Of a stretch of 64,000 nucleotides of DNA, positions 52,845 through 60,931 are shown in pieces. Where the stretch lies: assembly GCA_003249955.1 (NCBI GenBank), contig QKHS01000006.1, forward strand, positions 142,917 to 206,916, written 5' to 3'. The stretch is from Bacteroidales bacterium (GTDB lineage Bacteria; Bacteroidota; Bacteroidia; Bacteroidales; ML635J-15). The notes below the pieces were generated by a model. That model ran no database searches and was not told the origin of the DNA. It was given only the letters and a program-made list of their open reading frames with translations. The position numbers and the translations under genes were made by a program. Numbering within the stretch: the first letter of the stretch is position 1; the number at the start of each line of letters is the position of its first letter.

Positions 52845-52940
52845 CCGCTAAATCCTTTATCAGCACGCCCTTTCTATATAATTTATTTATTCGCTAAATT
52901 ACACAATATTCTATACTATGCAAGATTTTTGAACGAATAT
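52845..52940 (-). repeat. Upstream module, copy H
   Basis: Contains CGCTAAATTACACAATATTC and TATACTATGCAAG, matching the copies at 57351, 58692, 60738 and 62851. On the minus strand this reads CTTG...GTAATTTAGCG, a promoter-like arrangement, upstream of the BspA-like gene. Confidence 0.6.
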
Positions 52941-53205
52941 CCAATTTTCAAGAAAAAGGAACATCCAATATCCAACAAAAAAGAATATTCAATTTCCAAT
53001 ATCCAAGAAAAAAACATCCAATATCCAACAAAGTCGGAAGTTGGAAGACGGAAGAGGCTGGCGCAACCGGGAGCTTCTGGGTATTCTGATAAATACAAAA
53101 CATCTAAACTGAAAGAAGAATATTCAATAAACAACATACAACAAAAAATAATATCCAATATTCAATTTCCAATATCCAATAAAAAAAGAATATACAACAT
53201 CAAAG
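52936..53205. repeat. AATATCCAAT-type micro-repeats
   Basis: Many short copies of AATATCCAA(T/C), ATATTCAATTTCC and similar with about 10-bp period. A low-complexity intergenic repeat; open frames here are spurious. It fills most of the 523-bp gap between 52726 and 53250. Confidence 0.85.
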
Positions 53206-53249
53206 TTCCAATAAAGAAGGCCGGATGCGGGTTGGGAACACAGATTTTA

Positions 53250-56200
53250 TCATATCCCAAGAAAACGCGTGGGGATTTCGAGACTCATTTTTCGCATTTG
53301 TTCTTCTGAAAACATGTCGGGTTGCGTAAAATGGTTATAGTAGTTTTTAAATGTAATTTTATTGAACATGTTCAGGAAGAAATCAGATCCGTACATTATT
53401 TTACCGGTTATGGGGTCGTTGGAATCAAAATAATCTGTTTTGATTTTCGCCAGCATTTTCTTGTCTGTTATGCAGGACAAATCGGTATAAGCATTTGGAA
53501 AATCACGCAAAAGTTCTGCAATTTCTACACGCCAGTCTTCCGATTTTCCTCCGAAATGGGCAAAACATATTTTTAAACCGGGGTATTTTTCAAGGACTTT
53601 GCGCCAGATCTGAGGATGGTTAAGGGTGTGTGCCCGTTCTGTAACTGCTTTTATAAATCCGCCATTGGTTATATTGTACTCAAATCTTATTTTTGAAGGT
53701 TTTTCATAATGCTCTGTTTTATCGCCCCTGAGAATGTCGCCGCATATTTCGGGCTCCATGGTAAATGTGCTGAACCCGGCACTTGAACAGTGCGCCATTA
53801 TTGGAATATTGTTTTCGATACAGAACGAATACAGGCTTTTATTGTTAACAAATGCTTTTTTGTCATCGAACAAATGCGGATCTGTAGGGGAATATCCATT
53901 GGGAGCATAAATCTTTATCCCGTGAAATGTCTTGCCTTTACCCACATTTTCCGTAATCAGGGCAGACATATTTTCACGTCTGGGATCGACTGCAAGAAAC
54001 GGAAAAATGTTATTTCCATAGCGCAGTTTAAGTCCTTTTAATTCTGTTATCTGTTTGTCATACCCGCTTACTGTATCTTTTTTAAGGTCAATGTCCGCAA
54101 CTTTTAATGCTTTAAAACTAAGCTTTATTATTTTAAGTGCTTTTATATTTTCTTCGTTCTCGATAAGCGAACCGGAAAAGACCATTTCGTTCAGTTTCTC
54201 AAATCTGTTTATAAGATTATCAATGTCTTTAATATATTTCCTGACCTGCTTTTTAAACACTTTTTCCACTTCCGAAATATTGGCATCCGAATCGTTTTCA
54301 TAATAACTGCTTCTGAATGTCATTTCGAGGTCGAACATAAGCGGAATATACCTGTAAACATTTGAATTCAGACTGTAATATTCTTCTTCAAGGGAGTCAA
54401 GCATCTGGTAACTGTTATTGTTAAATGCAAAATATTTAATGATATTTCCGGTTACAGAGCCTGCTTCTTTTTTTAAGTCTTCTGACTTACGGGCCGGAAG
54501 CTTGGGAACTTTCGGCAGCTTGTGGCTGTCTTTTCTTATTTTACGGTATTCGAGCAGTTCTTCGAGCAGGAGCATTATTATTCTTCCGGAGATTATTTCG
54601 CGTCCGAATATGTGGCAGTGTGCATCAAAATAGTCATTTGCAGGTTGTGCTGACAATGGTTTTGCCACGGGCTTAAGAAGGAAATCTTCGAGTTTTTTAC
54701 GTGCTTCTTCTTTGTTAATACAGGTTCCGTGAATGGCAGCAATTATGTGATCGCGGTATTTTGCCGGGTTATAACCGGGAATTGCACAATATCCGGCCGG
54801 AACTATAAACTGGTTTTTGGTCCCTACAACCCAGTCGTTGTATTCGCCAAGTATCAGTTTTGTGATATTGTCAACAATTCCTGCTCCTATTTTTTCAAAG
54901 AATTTTTTAATTTTTTTGTCCTCAGAATCAAATATTGATTCATTATAATCGTCAATTAATGGCAAATAAAGGGTGTCTTTCCTGTATGGCGGTGTGTTTA
55001 TTATGGAATCAAGTTTTTCATTTCCGGGTGTCATTATCTGAAATCCGGGCTGTTGGAGTATAAATTCCGCAGAATGTTGCGCAAGCGCGGCAACCAGTGC
55101 CTGTGCCTGCATTCCTGAGAGCTTAAACAGGTATTTAAGTATTGTAAGGAATTTTGCAATGTATTTGCCTGCCGTGAGGTAACCTACTCCGTTTGCCGAT
55201 GCTATAAGTGCTGCTTTGCCTGCTTTTATCCTGTCGTTTGCAAGGTTCGCAAGATATTGCACGAGCAATCCGCCCTGACTTGTGCCTATAAAATCGACAT
55301 CTTTAGTGAACGGCTGTATTCCCAGGCTGTCAAATTGCTTAAAAAGTTCTGCAATGTTTTCTTCTGCCCCGTAAAAAATTGTCGGATGGTCGAACGCAAG
55401 TATCTGCCGGTATGCCACGGGATTTTTTACTTCCATCAGGGTTTTAAACCATGTGCCTTCGTCGCCGTACAAATGCCCGAATGATGATTCTGTACTTCCG
55501 AATGTGCCGTGAATAAGGAAAAGTGTCTTTTTATCTGTATCGATGTTTCCCGGGCCGGCAACTTTAAAATTGTTGGCTTCGGCATCAAATACAAGCAGGC
55601 GGTGGTCTTTGGCTATTTTATTTACAAGGCTTTGCTTGCTGAGTTCTTCCTCTACTTTTTGTATTATTTCTTTACTGTCTTTCTTTACCAATGCTTTGTC
55701 CGGGCTTAGGGCATCGTTGTTACGTTTAAAGGTAATTATTTTTACAATAAAGGGTTTTGTTTCTTTTTTTGTACTGAAACGGTATTGCCCGGGTGTTTTC
55801 CCGACTTCTTCGAGCCTGTATTTGGGAATAAGGTCAAAAATGTATTTCAGTCTGTCTCTTTCGTTGGTGTTATAGCCTTCTGTAGCCTGAGGCAGAATGT
55901 ATTCTATTGTACTGTCGCCGGTATCTTCTTTGTCTGACTGATAAAAAACTATTGCTCCCTCGTCTTTTCCAAGCATAAGATCAAGCCTGAGCGAAGGTAT
56001 ATTTTCCGGTGAGAAAGTTTTCGGCAGGTTAAAATCGATATTGTCGAATGAAATAAAACGTTCTGTTATTGAGGATTGATCGGGGTTAAGTCCGGGGAAA
56101 CAGCTTTTTATAATCTCAACTTCGTCTTTTACAACTCCTGCAAAGTCTTTGTTCCCGTACGATGATATTTCGAGATACCCCGACCAGTTTATTTTACTAT

Positions 56201-56384
56201 CATCAGCCAAACCCAGAGTTCCCCAGAATTCAGGTACCGGCTCCGTGTTTGTCTTGTTTATTTTGGGTAATATATTGCTCTTTACGTATCCCGGCGTTGA
56301 TACCTGCTCAGAGCCAAGAATTATATACTTTTTTGCTTTGGGGCTTGTGAGAAAAGCCTTTGTCCCAATCCTGATCTTTCTCAT
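53250..56384 (-). CDS. Alpha/beta-hydrolase-amidohydrolase fusion protein
   Basis: A 1044-residue two-enzyme protein. The N-terminal third (about 1-230) is uncharacterised. Residues about 270-460 form an alpha/beta hydrolase: LFLIHGTFGSTESS strand-turn, nucleophile G-T-S369-Q-G-G, then a substrate-binding and lid region. The C-terminal part (about 585-1044) is an amidohydrolase-type metal hydrolase: H589-C-H591 (DAHCHIFG), K-region GIKIYAPNGY, H865 (MAHCSSAG), H943 (FAHFGG) and D1001 (MYGSDFF). The layout suggests a Ser-hydrolase and a metal hydrolase acting in one process; the substrate is unknown. Own -7 element TATATTTG on the minus strand (56439-56446). A large gene in the array. Confidence 0.75.
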   Translation of the reverse strand: MRKIRIGTKAFLTSPKAKKYIILGSEQVSTPGYVKSNILPKINKTNTEPVPEFWGTLGLADDSKINWSGYLEISSYGNKDFAGVVKDEVEIIKSCFPGLNPDQSSITERFISFDNIDFNLPKTFSPENIPSLRLDLMLGKDEGAIVFYQSDKEDTGDSTIEYILPQATEGYNTNERDRLKYIFDLIPKYRLEEVGKTPGQYRFSTKKETKPFIVKIITFKRNNDALSPDKALVKKDSKEIIQKVEEELSKQSLVNKIAKDHRLLVFDAEANNFKVAGPGNIDTDKKTLFLIHGTFGSTESSFGHLYGDEGTWFKTLMEVKNPVAYRQILAFDHPTIFYGAEENIAELFKQFDSLGIQPFTKDVDFIGTSQGGLLVQYLANLANDRIKAGKAALIASANGVGYLTAGKYIAKFLTILKYLFKLSGMQAQALVAALAQHSAEFILQQPGFQIMTPGNEKLDSIINTPPYRKDTLYLPLIDDYNESIFDSEDKKIKKFFEKIGAGIVDNITKLILGEYNDWVVGTKNQFIVPAGYCAIPGYNPAKYRDHIIAAIHGTCINKEEARKKLEDFLLKPVAKPLSAQPANDYFDAHCHIFGREIISGRIIMLLLEELLEYRKIRKDSHKLPKVPKLPARKSEDLKKEAGSVTGNIIKYFAFNNNSYQMLDSLEEEYYSLNSNVYRYIPLMFDLEMTFRSSYYENDSDANISEVEKVFKKQVRKYIKDIDNLINRFEKLNEMVFSGSLIENEENIKALKIIKLSFKALKVADIDLKKDTVSGYDKQITELKGLKLRYGNNIFPFLAVDPRRENMSALITENVGKGKTFHGIKIYAPNGYSPTDPHLFDDKKAFVNNKSLYSFCIENNIPIMAHCSSAGFSTFTMEPEICGDILRGDKTEHYEKPSKIRFEYNITNGGFIKAVTERAHTLNHPQIWRKVLEKYPGLKICFAHFGGKSEDWRVEIAELLRDFPNAYTDLSCITDKKMLAKIKTDYFDSNDPITGKIMYGSDFFLNMFNKITFKNYYNHFTQPDMFSEEQMRKMSLEIPTRFLGI

Positions 56385-56438
56385 TTTTGTTCGTTTTACC
56401 GGTTATGTAATAGTTTTGTAAATTTTGGAGTTTATACA

Positions 56439-56446
56439 CAAATATA
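56439..56446 (-). promoter_or_regulatory. -7 promoter element for the fusion hydrolase gene
   Basis: Minus strand TATATTTG, exact TAnnTTTG match, 55 bp upstream of the start. Confidence 0.45.
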
Positions 56447-56494
56447 GGGAAAAATTTATTTTGGGGGAGGGATTTTTTTGTATCAAATGTAATG

Positions 56495-56542
56495 AGATTG
56501 CAGGTCGCGATGTGTAACACATTATGTATTAGGTGTTGTTAG
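56495..56542 (-). repeat. 3' junction after the 233-residue membrane protein gene
   Basis: TGTAACACATTATGTA followed by AGGTGTTGTTAG (56531-56542), the shared junction motif of this array. Confidence 0.55.
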
Positions 56543-56553
56543 AAACATTTGTT

Positions 56554-57255
56554 CTATTCATCACACCCTATATATATTAGATTTTGATTTTTCTTGTCAA
56601 GTTGAACATGGAAATGATATGTCCCATCCCTTAATTCTTCTCTCCTAAAATACTCCAAATCAATAAAATCTTCAGTTTCATAACATACGGTATCAAACGT
56701 TTCGCGATTTGCATAAGGTAATTGTTTGGAAAGATCAGAGATATAACCTTCAAAACTGCTATAGGATTTTATTTGGTTACTTATTCTAATAAAGTCAGAT
56801 TCTGATATTTCTAAAGTAAAAGTGTGACAATAGTCTAAAAAACCACCACTCTCATTGTCTTTTATCTTAAAATCATCTTTTAGTTCAATGTTGTGTTTGG
56901 CAAGAATTTCTCTAACATCGTTTTTACTAAATGTCCAATCTTTAATCCAAGGAGAAAGAACTAAAAGCACTAAACTCAGAATCAGAGTTATCGCAATAAT
57001 GAGAGCCAGCTTTTTCTTGCCAAAATGTATAGCTGTCCAATAGCCTATGAAAATCAATTGAAATGCGATAACAACAAGCCAGATAAACATTAGCAGAAAC
57101 ATATTATCTGAAAACAATGTTAAAATAATCAATAGACTTAGAACTATCCCGGTAGTTATTCCTGTCTTTTTACTTCCATTTTTAAAGGGCAACCAAAAAC
57201 AGATAAAGGCCAGACCTAACAAGACTAAATCTAATGTAATTGTAAATGGATTCAT
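56554..57255 (-). CDS. Membrane protein of unknown function
   Basis: A 233-residue protein with three predicted membrane segments at its N-terminal half (FTITLDLVLLGLAFICFWLPF, GITTGIVLSLLIILTLF, MFLLMFIWLVVIAFQLIFIGYW; then a fourth near LALIIAITLILSLVLLVL) and a soluble C-terminal half (WSKNDVREILAKHNIELKDDFK ... IDLEYFRREELRDGTYHFHVQLD). The start at 57255 is chosen as it begins at the first hydrophobic segment; the longer open frame starts at 57300. No family recognised. It is a member of the cassette array. Confidence 0.55.
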   Translation of the reverse strand: MNPFTITLDLVLLGLAFICFWLPFKNGSKKTGITTGIVLSLLIILTLFSDNMFLLMFIWLVVIAFQLIFIGYWTAIHFGKKKLALIIAITLILSLVLLVLSPWIKDWTFSKNDVREILAKHNIELKDDFKIKDNESGGFLDYCHTFTLEISESDFIRISNQIKSYSSFEGYISDLSKQLPYANRETFDTVCYETEDFIDLEYFRREELRDGTYHFHVQLDKKNQNLIYIGCDE

Positions 57256-57315
57256 TTTGTTAAAATTGCTGCTAATCCATAATCTGTAAACCAAAAACAA
57301 CGATATACATTTTTT

Positions 57316-57621
57316 AATGTATAATCATCCTTTTGCCACGGTTTATTTCCCGCTAAACTATATAATATTTCAACAATGCAAGCTTTTGGGGTAAATAATT
57401 AATTCCTGATTGTAAAAACATGGCTGACATAACAAAAATATTATGAAAAAAGCTAAGATTAATTTTTTATTGTTTACTTGATGGCATGTGAGTAAATCTT
57501 TTTCAAAACGGAAGAGATAACGGATGTAGTTAAAATCCGGATTGATGATTTGTCGGTTGAACGGAAATGCTCTAATGGAATTATACGCATAAAGCTCCGC
57601 ATGGAATATAGGTGTTGTTAG
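57316..57621 (-). repeat. Spacer B: upstream module plus 3' junction
   Basis: Upstream module 57316-57417 (TTATTTCCCGCTAAACTATA, AATGCAAGC; on the minus strand a CTTG...TAGTTTAG promoter-like pair). Junction module: the 28-bp core 57529-57556 (GTTAAAATCCGGATTGATG, then ATTTGTCGG) is 25/28 identical to 60829-60856. AGGTGTTGTTAG at 57610-57621 overlaps the stop codon of the next gene. Confidence 0.6.
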
Positions 57622-58583
57622 CAACTGCCTTTTGTTTTAATGAAGAGTTCTTCTTCGGCATTATGTTTTAAAGCAGTTTCTACAACAAAATCAAAACAAA
57701 ACTTAACTTGTTCAATAGTGTACTTTATTTCCTCTTTTTCTTTATTTGAACTCCAATAAATAGTAGCATTTGGACCTCCTGTTGTTAACTTATACACATA
57801 AGGAATTGTATTTCTAAACTTATTATATTTTTTTAAGTCTACAGACAAACTAATTATTTTTTTTAGTTCATGTAGATCATCTTGTATTCTGTTAATGTCT
57901 TCTGCAATTTCCTGTAAATTTCTTCTTAAAATTTTATCTGGTTCATCTTCGAGACTTGCATGATATTTTAATAAATAATCTACAATGTGATGCTTAGAAA
58001 GCATATTTTCACCATATTTATCTTTGACTTTAGTTCCAAGTTCTTCTAGTTCATAAAAAGCTTTGCTGACACTTAGCATAGCTGTATGGAATTTATTGCT
58101 TTTAATTAGGAATTCCGCTTCTTGTAAATATTTCCGAATTATCTCGTTAGAAATAAGTTGAATTAAGCTCACTTCAGAAAAACTAAAATTAAAAATTATT
58201 TCAGTAAAGTCCGCAAAAAATAATTCGGTTTCAGAGAATAAATTTTGGATGTTTTTTGCATCTATGAAAATTGTAGAATGTTTTAGTTGGTTTCGCAACT
58301 CATTTATTCTTTTAATGAATGCTTTGTTAATTAGAGGTTTGTTTATTTCAGATAAAACCTTATTTATGCTTTCGGTATAATTAGCAAGAATTCCATTGTT
58401 AGACAGCTTTGCCTCATTTGTTAAATGCTCATATGATAATTGTAAAAAACACTCTACAGCATCATGCAAAGTTAGAATAGTAGTTGAGGATAGAGGTCTG
58501 TCTAATTCTTTACTTGTTTCTGCTTGTTGTAAAAGATATTTTACAAAAATCAATCTTTCTAACTTGTCTGCTGTTATTGCCAT
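57618..58583 (-). CDS. HEPN-like protein
   Basis: A 321-residue helical protein. The sequence LRNQLKHSTIF (R-x4-H, about residues 95-105) resembles the RxxxxH motif of HEPN domains found in toxins, antiphage proteins and nucleic-acid-processing enzymes. A second helical half (about 140-300) follows. Its stop codon lies inside the conserved GTGTTGTTAG junction, so its last residues (GSC) are part of the repeat. No antitoxin partner is adjacent. Assignment as HEPN rests on the short motif and helical content and needs a profile check. Confidence 0.5.
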   Translation of the reverse strand: MAITADKLERLIFVKYLLQQAETSKELDRPLSSTTILTLHDAVECFLQLSYEHLTNEAKLSNNGILANYTESINKVLSEINKPLINKAFIKRINELRNQLKHSTIFIDAKNIQNLFSETELFFADFTEIIFNFSFSEVSLIQLISNEIIRKYLQEAEFLIKSNKFHTAMLSVSKAFYELEELGTKVKDKYGENMLSKHHIVDYLLKYHASLEDEPDKILRRNLQEIAEDINRIQDDLHELKKIISLSVDLKKYNKFRNTIPYVYKLTTGGPNATIYWSSNKEKEEIKYTIEQVKFCFDFVVETALKHNAEEELFIKTKGSC

Positions 58584-58615
58584 TGTCTTAATATTTTGTT
58601 AGGTTGTTGCGCACT

Positions 58616-58891
58616 CCTTTACCCCCACACCAAAAGTATTTTTACCCCGCTAATCCTGATGTATATCAACACTTTTGTTATGTTTATTTATCCGCTAAAT
58701 TACAGAATATTATATACTCAGGCAAGTTTTTAGCGCAAATAATTATTGGGGATTGTAAAGTCGGGGTAACGGTTGAGGCTATATGCTGTAAGGTATTTCG
58801 GGCTACTTTCCTGTCCACTGATACCGAAGTTTGAGCGGAGCAGAATGCTTGAATTACCACTGAAACCCTTATTGCATGTAACCTTTGTTAG
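58616..58891 (-). repeat. Spacer C: upstream module and 3' junction
   Basis: Module 58616-58759 (CCTTTACCCCCA, then GCTAAATTACAGAATATTA, ACTCAGGCAAG) about 85-90% identical by eye to 60662-60806. Junction end ACCTTTGTTAG (58881-58891) is a weaker version of the shared motif. Confidence 0.6.
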
Positions 58892-58914
58892 CGGTTCGGG
58901 CTTTGTTTTCATCT

Positions 58915-59541
58915 TCATTTGTCTATAAATTCCTTTTTGTTTTTCCTTATGAAGTCCACTTGAATTTGTTGCAAGTTTTCAATCTTATAAAGGTCGTAAA
59001 ATTCCGAGTCAAAGTCGTTTAAAGGGTTGTCGTCATATGATTTGCTAAACCCTTCAATTGTTCCGTCCCGGTGCTTCGTGATTTTCTCATTTTCATTTTC
59101 AAATGTCTTATTTGCTTTTTCTGTCAAGTCGGCAAATTTGTTCGCACCAACAAGTCTTAACGCGTCGGGTAAATGCATATAAAACTGTCCGCTTGAATTG
59201 AAGTAAAATTGGTTGTAACCACCATTATTTACTTCCGCTTCTAATGCCCAAATCATATAAATCGCTTGTCTTGACTTGTTCCAAGACATTACCGTTTCAT
59301 ATTCCTTCTCATAGTCGGCTGGTTGTTTCTCAGAAAGATTATCAAATACCATTTGCAATAAATTCTCGTCCGAAGTTGTGTCTATAATTTGTTCTGTCAA
59401 TTCTTTATAAATTGGTCTGTTCTTAAACGCTTCAACTGAATTGGCAAGTTGCTCTTCCATTTCCTTGGATAATTTTCCATCATCTTTCTTTTGCTGTCCA
59501 GAGCAATCAAAAAAGTTCAATATTGTCGAAATTAGTCCCAT
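58915..59541 (-). CDS. DUF4375-like protein
   Basis: A 208-residue protein. The segment VNNGGYNQFYFNSSGQFY (about 105-122), preceded by SRQAIYMIWALEAE, matches the DUF4375 pattern. Members appear near toxin-immunity loci. First of four genes with no repeat module between them (spacings 27, 16 and 6 bp or overlap), so probably one transcript and one cassette-like unit. Function unknown; an immunity role is an inference from neighbours. Confidence 0.7.
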   Translation of the reverse strand: MGLISTILNFFDCSGQQKKDDGKLSKEMEEQLANSVEAFKNRPIYKELTEQIIDTTSDENLLQMVFDNLSEKQPADYEKEYETVMSWNKSRQAIYMIWALEAEVNNGGYNQFYFNSSGQFYMHLPDALRLVGANKFADLTEKANKTFENENEKITKHRDGTIEGFSKSYDDNPLNDFDSEFYDLYKIENLQQIQVDFIRKNKKEFIDK

Positions 59542-59568
59542 AATAATTATTCTTCTAATATTTATTTC

Positions 59569-59862
59569 TTAATCGGCTGTTTCAAATTCTATATGTTCGT
59601 GGTCTCTGATAATTTGAAGCAATGTGTCTGAAAGTTCGTCACCCAATTTCTTATTAATTTCAGAAAACTTAGTCCAAATAATTTTTACTGGTTCTTCATA
59701 TTCGAAAACGCCAAATCCACCACGAAGCAAGTCATTAAATGCGTTTAAATTATACCATGTTTGCCAGTCAAGGTCTTTAGTCAGAACTCTATCAATTTCA
59801 TCATAGAAACTTTCTAAGTCTGAAAAGTTGTCTCCATTTATTATGATTATCTGTTTATTCAT
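59569..59862 (-). CDS. Barstar-like protein
   Basis: A 97-residue protein matching the barstar (barnase inhibitor) family: IIINGDNFSDLESFYDEIDRVLTKDLDWQTWYNLNAFNDLLRGGFGVFE. The NLNAFND...GGFG segment is the family's hallmark loop. Barstar-type proteins neutralise secreted RNases. No RNase is encoded next to it, so it may be an orphan immunity gene. Sits between the DUF4375 gene and a lipoprotein gene. Confidence 0.8.
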   Translation of the reverse strand: MNKQIIIINGDNFSDLESFYDEIDRVLTKDLDWQTWYNLNAFNDLLRGGFGVFEYEEPVKIIWTKFSEINKKLGDELSDTLLQIIRDHEHIEFETAD

Positions 59863-59878
59863 TGTTGTCTTTTCCTGT

Positions 59879-60199
59879 TTATTCTGTAATTGGTTTTAGT
59901 TTAATTTCTTTGTGTCTTTTGTGACTAATTTTAACAACTTTAGATTCATAACCTTCTTTGCAAATTTCAAGATATAGTGGAAAACACCAGAGTATACCAA
60001 CAGTTCTACCAACTGTTGAAAAATCTCCTTGATCATCAGTTTCAAGTGATCCCCAGTTCATATATGCCTCCTCAACACTAGCTTTTATAATTGGCTTCTT
60101 CGTTTTTGAGTCAACTACAGTGCCGCTAACTTCAATGAGACAATCACATGAAAAAAATAATATGAGGGTAAGAATTGTTATTGGTAAAATTGATTTCAT
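59879..60199 (-). CDS. Small lipoprotein with carboxypeptidase-regulatory-like domain
   Basis: A 106-residue lipoprotein (MKSILPITILTLILFFSC18DC). The mature part (VSGTVVDSKTKKPIIKASVEEAY ... SLETDDQGDFST) looks like a single CarboxypepD_reg-like/Ig-like domain. It begins 6 bp after the stop of the lipocalin-like gene. Role unknown. Confidence 0.65.
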   Translation of the reverse strand: MKSILPITILTLILFFSCDCLIEVSGTVVDSKTKKPIIKASVEEAYMNWGSLETDDQGDFSTVGRTVGILWCFPLYLEICKEGYESKVVKISHKRHKEIKLKPITE

Positions 60200-60205
60200 T
60201 TGGAT

Positions 60206-60616
60206 TTATTCTTTTACTAAATATTTCATTGTATATATTGTATCTGCACGTTCACGCTGTAACCATAATTCATCTTTTGTCAGTCGAATTATTTCGGAGT
60301 ATTCATATGCTCATGAATTAATTCCACTAACTAATAGGTTTTTTTTATCCTCGTCAAATTTCCACTTAATATAAAATACGTTATACCCATTAGAGTAAGT
60401 TCCTGTACTGTCTTCATTAAAAACAAAAGTATAATTGCCAACGTATTCATGATTTTCTCCATTATAGAGTATTTCAGAAAGCTCCCAAGTATTGATGAGT
60501 CTTTTTTCTTTAGACTGGAATGAAATAATTGGGCCTTCTTCATATTTACTACATGAAGTTGACAGTATCAATAGCAAAATTGCAATTAAATTCAGAGCGA
60601 TAATTGATTTCTTCAT
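60206..60616 (-). pseudogene. Lipocalin-like lipoprotein gene with in-frame TGA
   Basis: The signal/lipobox (LLILSTSC22SK) and the body WELSEILYNGENHEYVGNYTFVFNEDSTGTYSNG match small lipocalin-like lipoproteins. The frame is stopped by TGA at 60311-60313 after residue 101 (SGINS), but reading continues in the same frame to a TAA at 60206-60208 with a plausible family C-terminus (EYSEIIRLTKDELWLQRE). TGA is a normal stop elsewhere in this window, so the gene is probably inactivated or carries a sequencing change. Otherwise it could yield a 101-residue protein. Total length would be 136 codons. Confidence 0.6.
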
Positions 60617-60653
60617 AGAATTTATTTTTGTTGGCAGATGCTTTTACAATGAA

Positions 60654-60921
60654 CGCTAACTCCTTTACCCCCACCCCAAAAGCATTTTCACACAGCTAAT
60701 CCAAATGTATAACCACACTTTTGTTATGTTTTATTTCTCCGCCAAATTACAGAATATTTTATACTCAGGCAAGTTTTTAGACAAATAATTATTTGAGGAT
60801 TGTAAAACCGGACGGGATAAAGATTGACGTTAAAATCAGGATTGAAGATTTGGCGGGAGAAGGAAAATGCGAAGAACTTGCAAGCTGAGATGCGCCACGC
60901 ATTACACATAAGTGCTGTTAG
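60654..60921 (-). repeat. Spacer E: full upstream module plus 3' junction
   Basis: Begins CGCTAAC (60654), module 60662-60806, internal inverted repeat CCGCCAAAT (60739-60747)/ATTTGGCGG (60848-60856), 28-bp core 60829-60856 shared with spacer B, ends AAGTGCTGTTAG (60910-60921). Minus strand holds TTG, 19-bp spacer, GTAATTTG, a promoter-like pair. Confidence 0.65.
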
Positions 60922-60931
60922 TAGCCGGGCT

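Noticed and set aside
52936-53205. CRISPR array
   Set aside because: The repeats are too short, irregular and lack uniform spacers; no cas genes lie in the window.
52818-53309. 163-residue plus-strand open frame in the micro-repeat gap
   Set aside because: Most of it translates the AATATCCAAT repeats; no protein features.
57370-57624. 84-residue minus-strand open frame in spacer B
   Set aside because: It shares the stretch RQI.NPDFN with a frame in spacer E only because the DNA modules are repeated; it is not a gene.
60206-60313. TGA read as selenocysteine
   Set aside because: No SECIS-type hairpin was recognised next to it and the neighbouring residue context does not suggest a catalytic Cys site.
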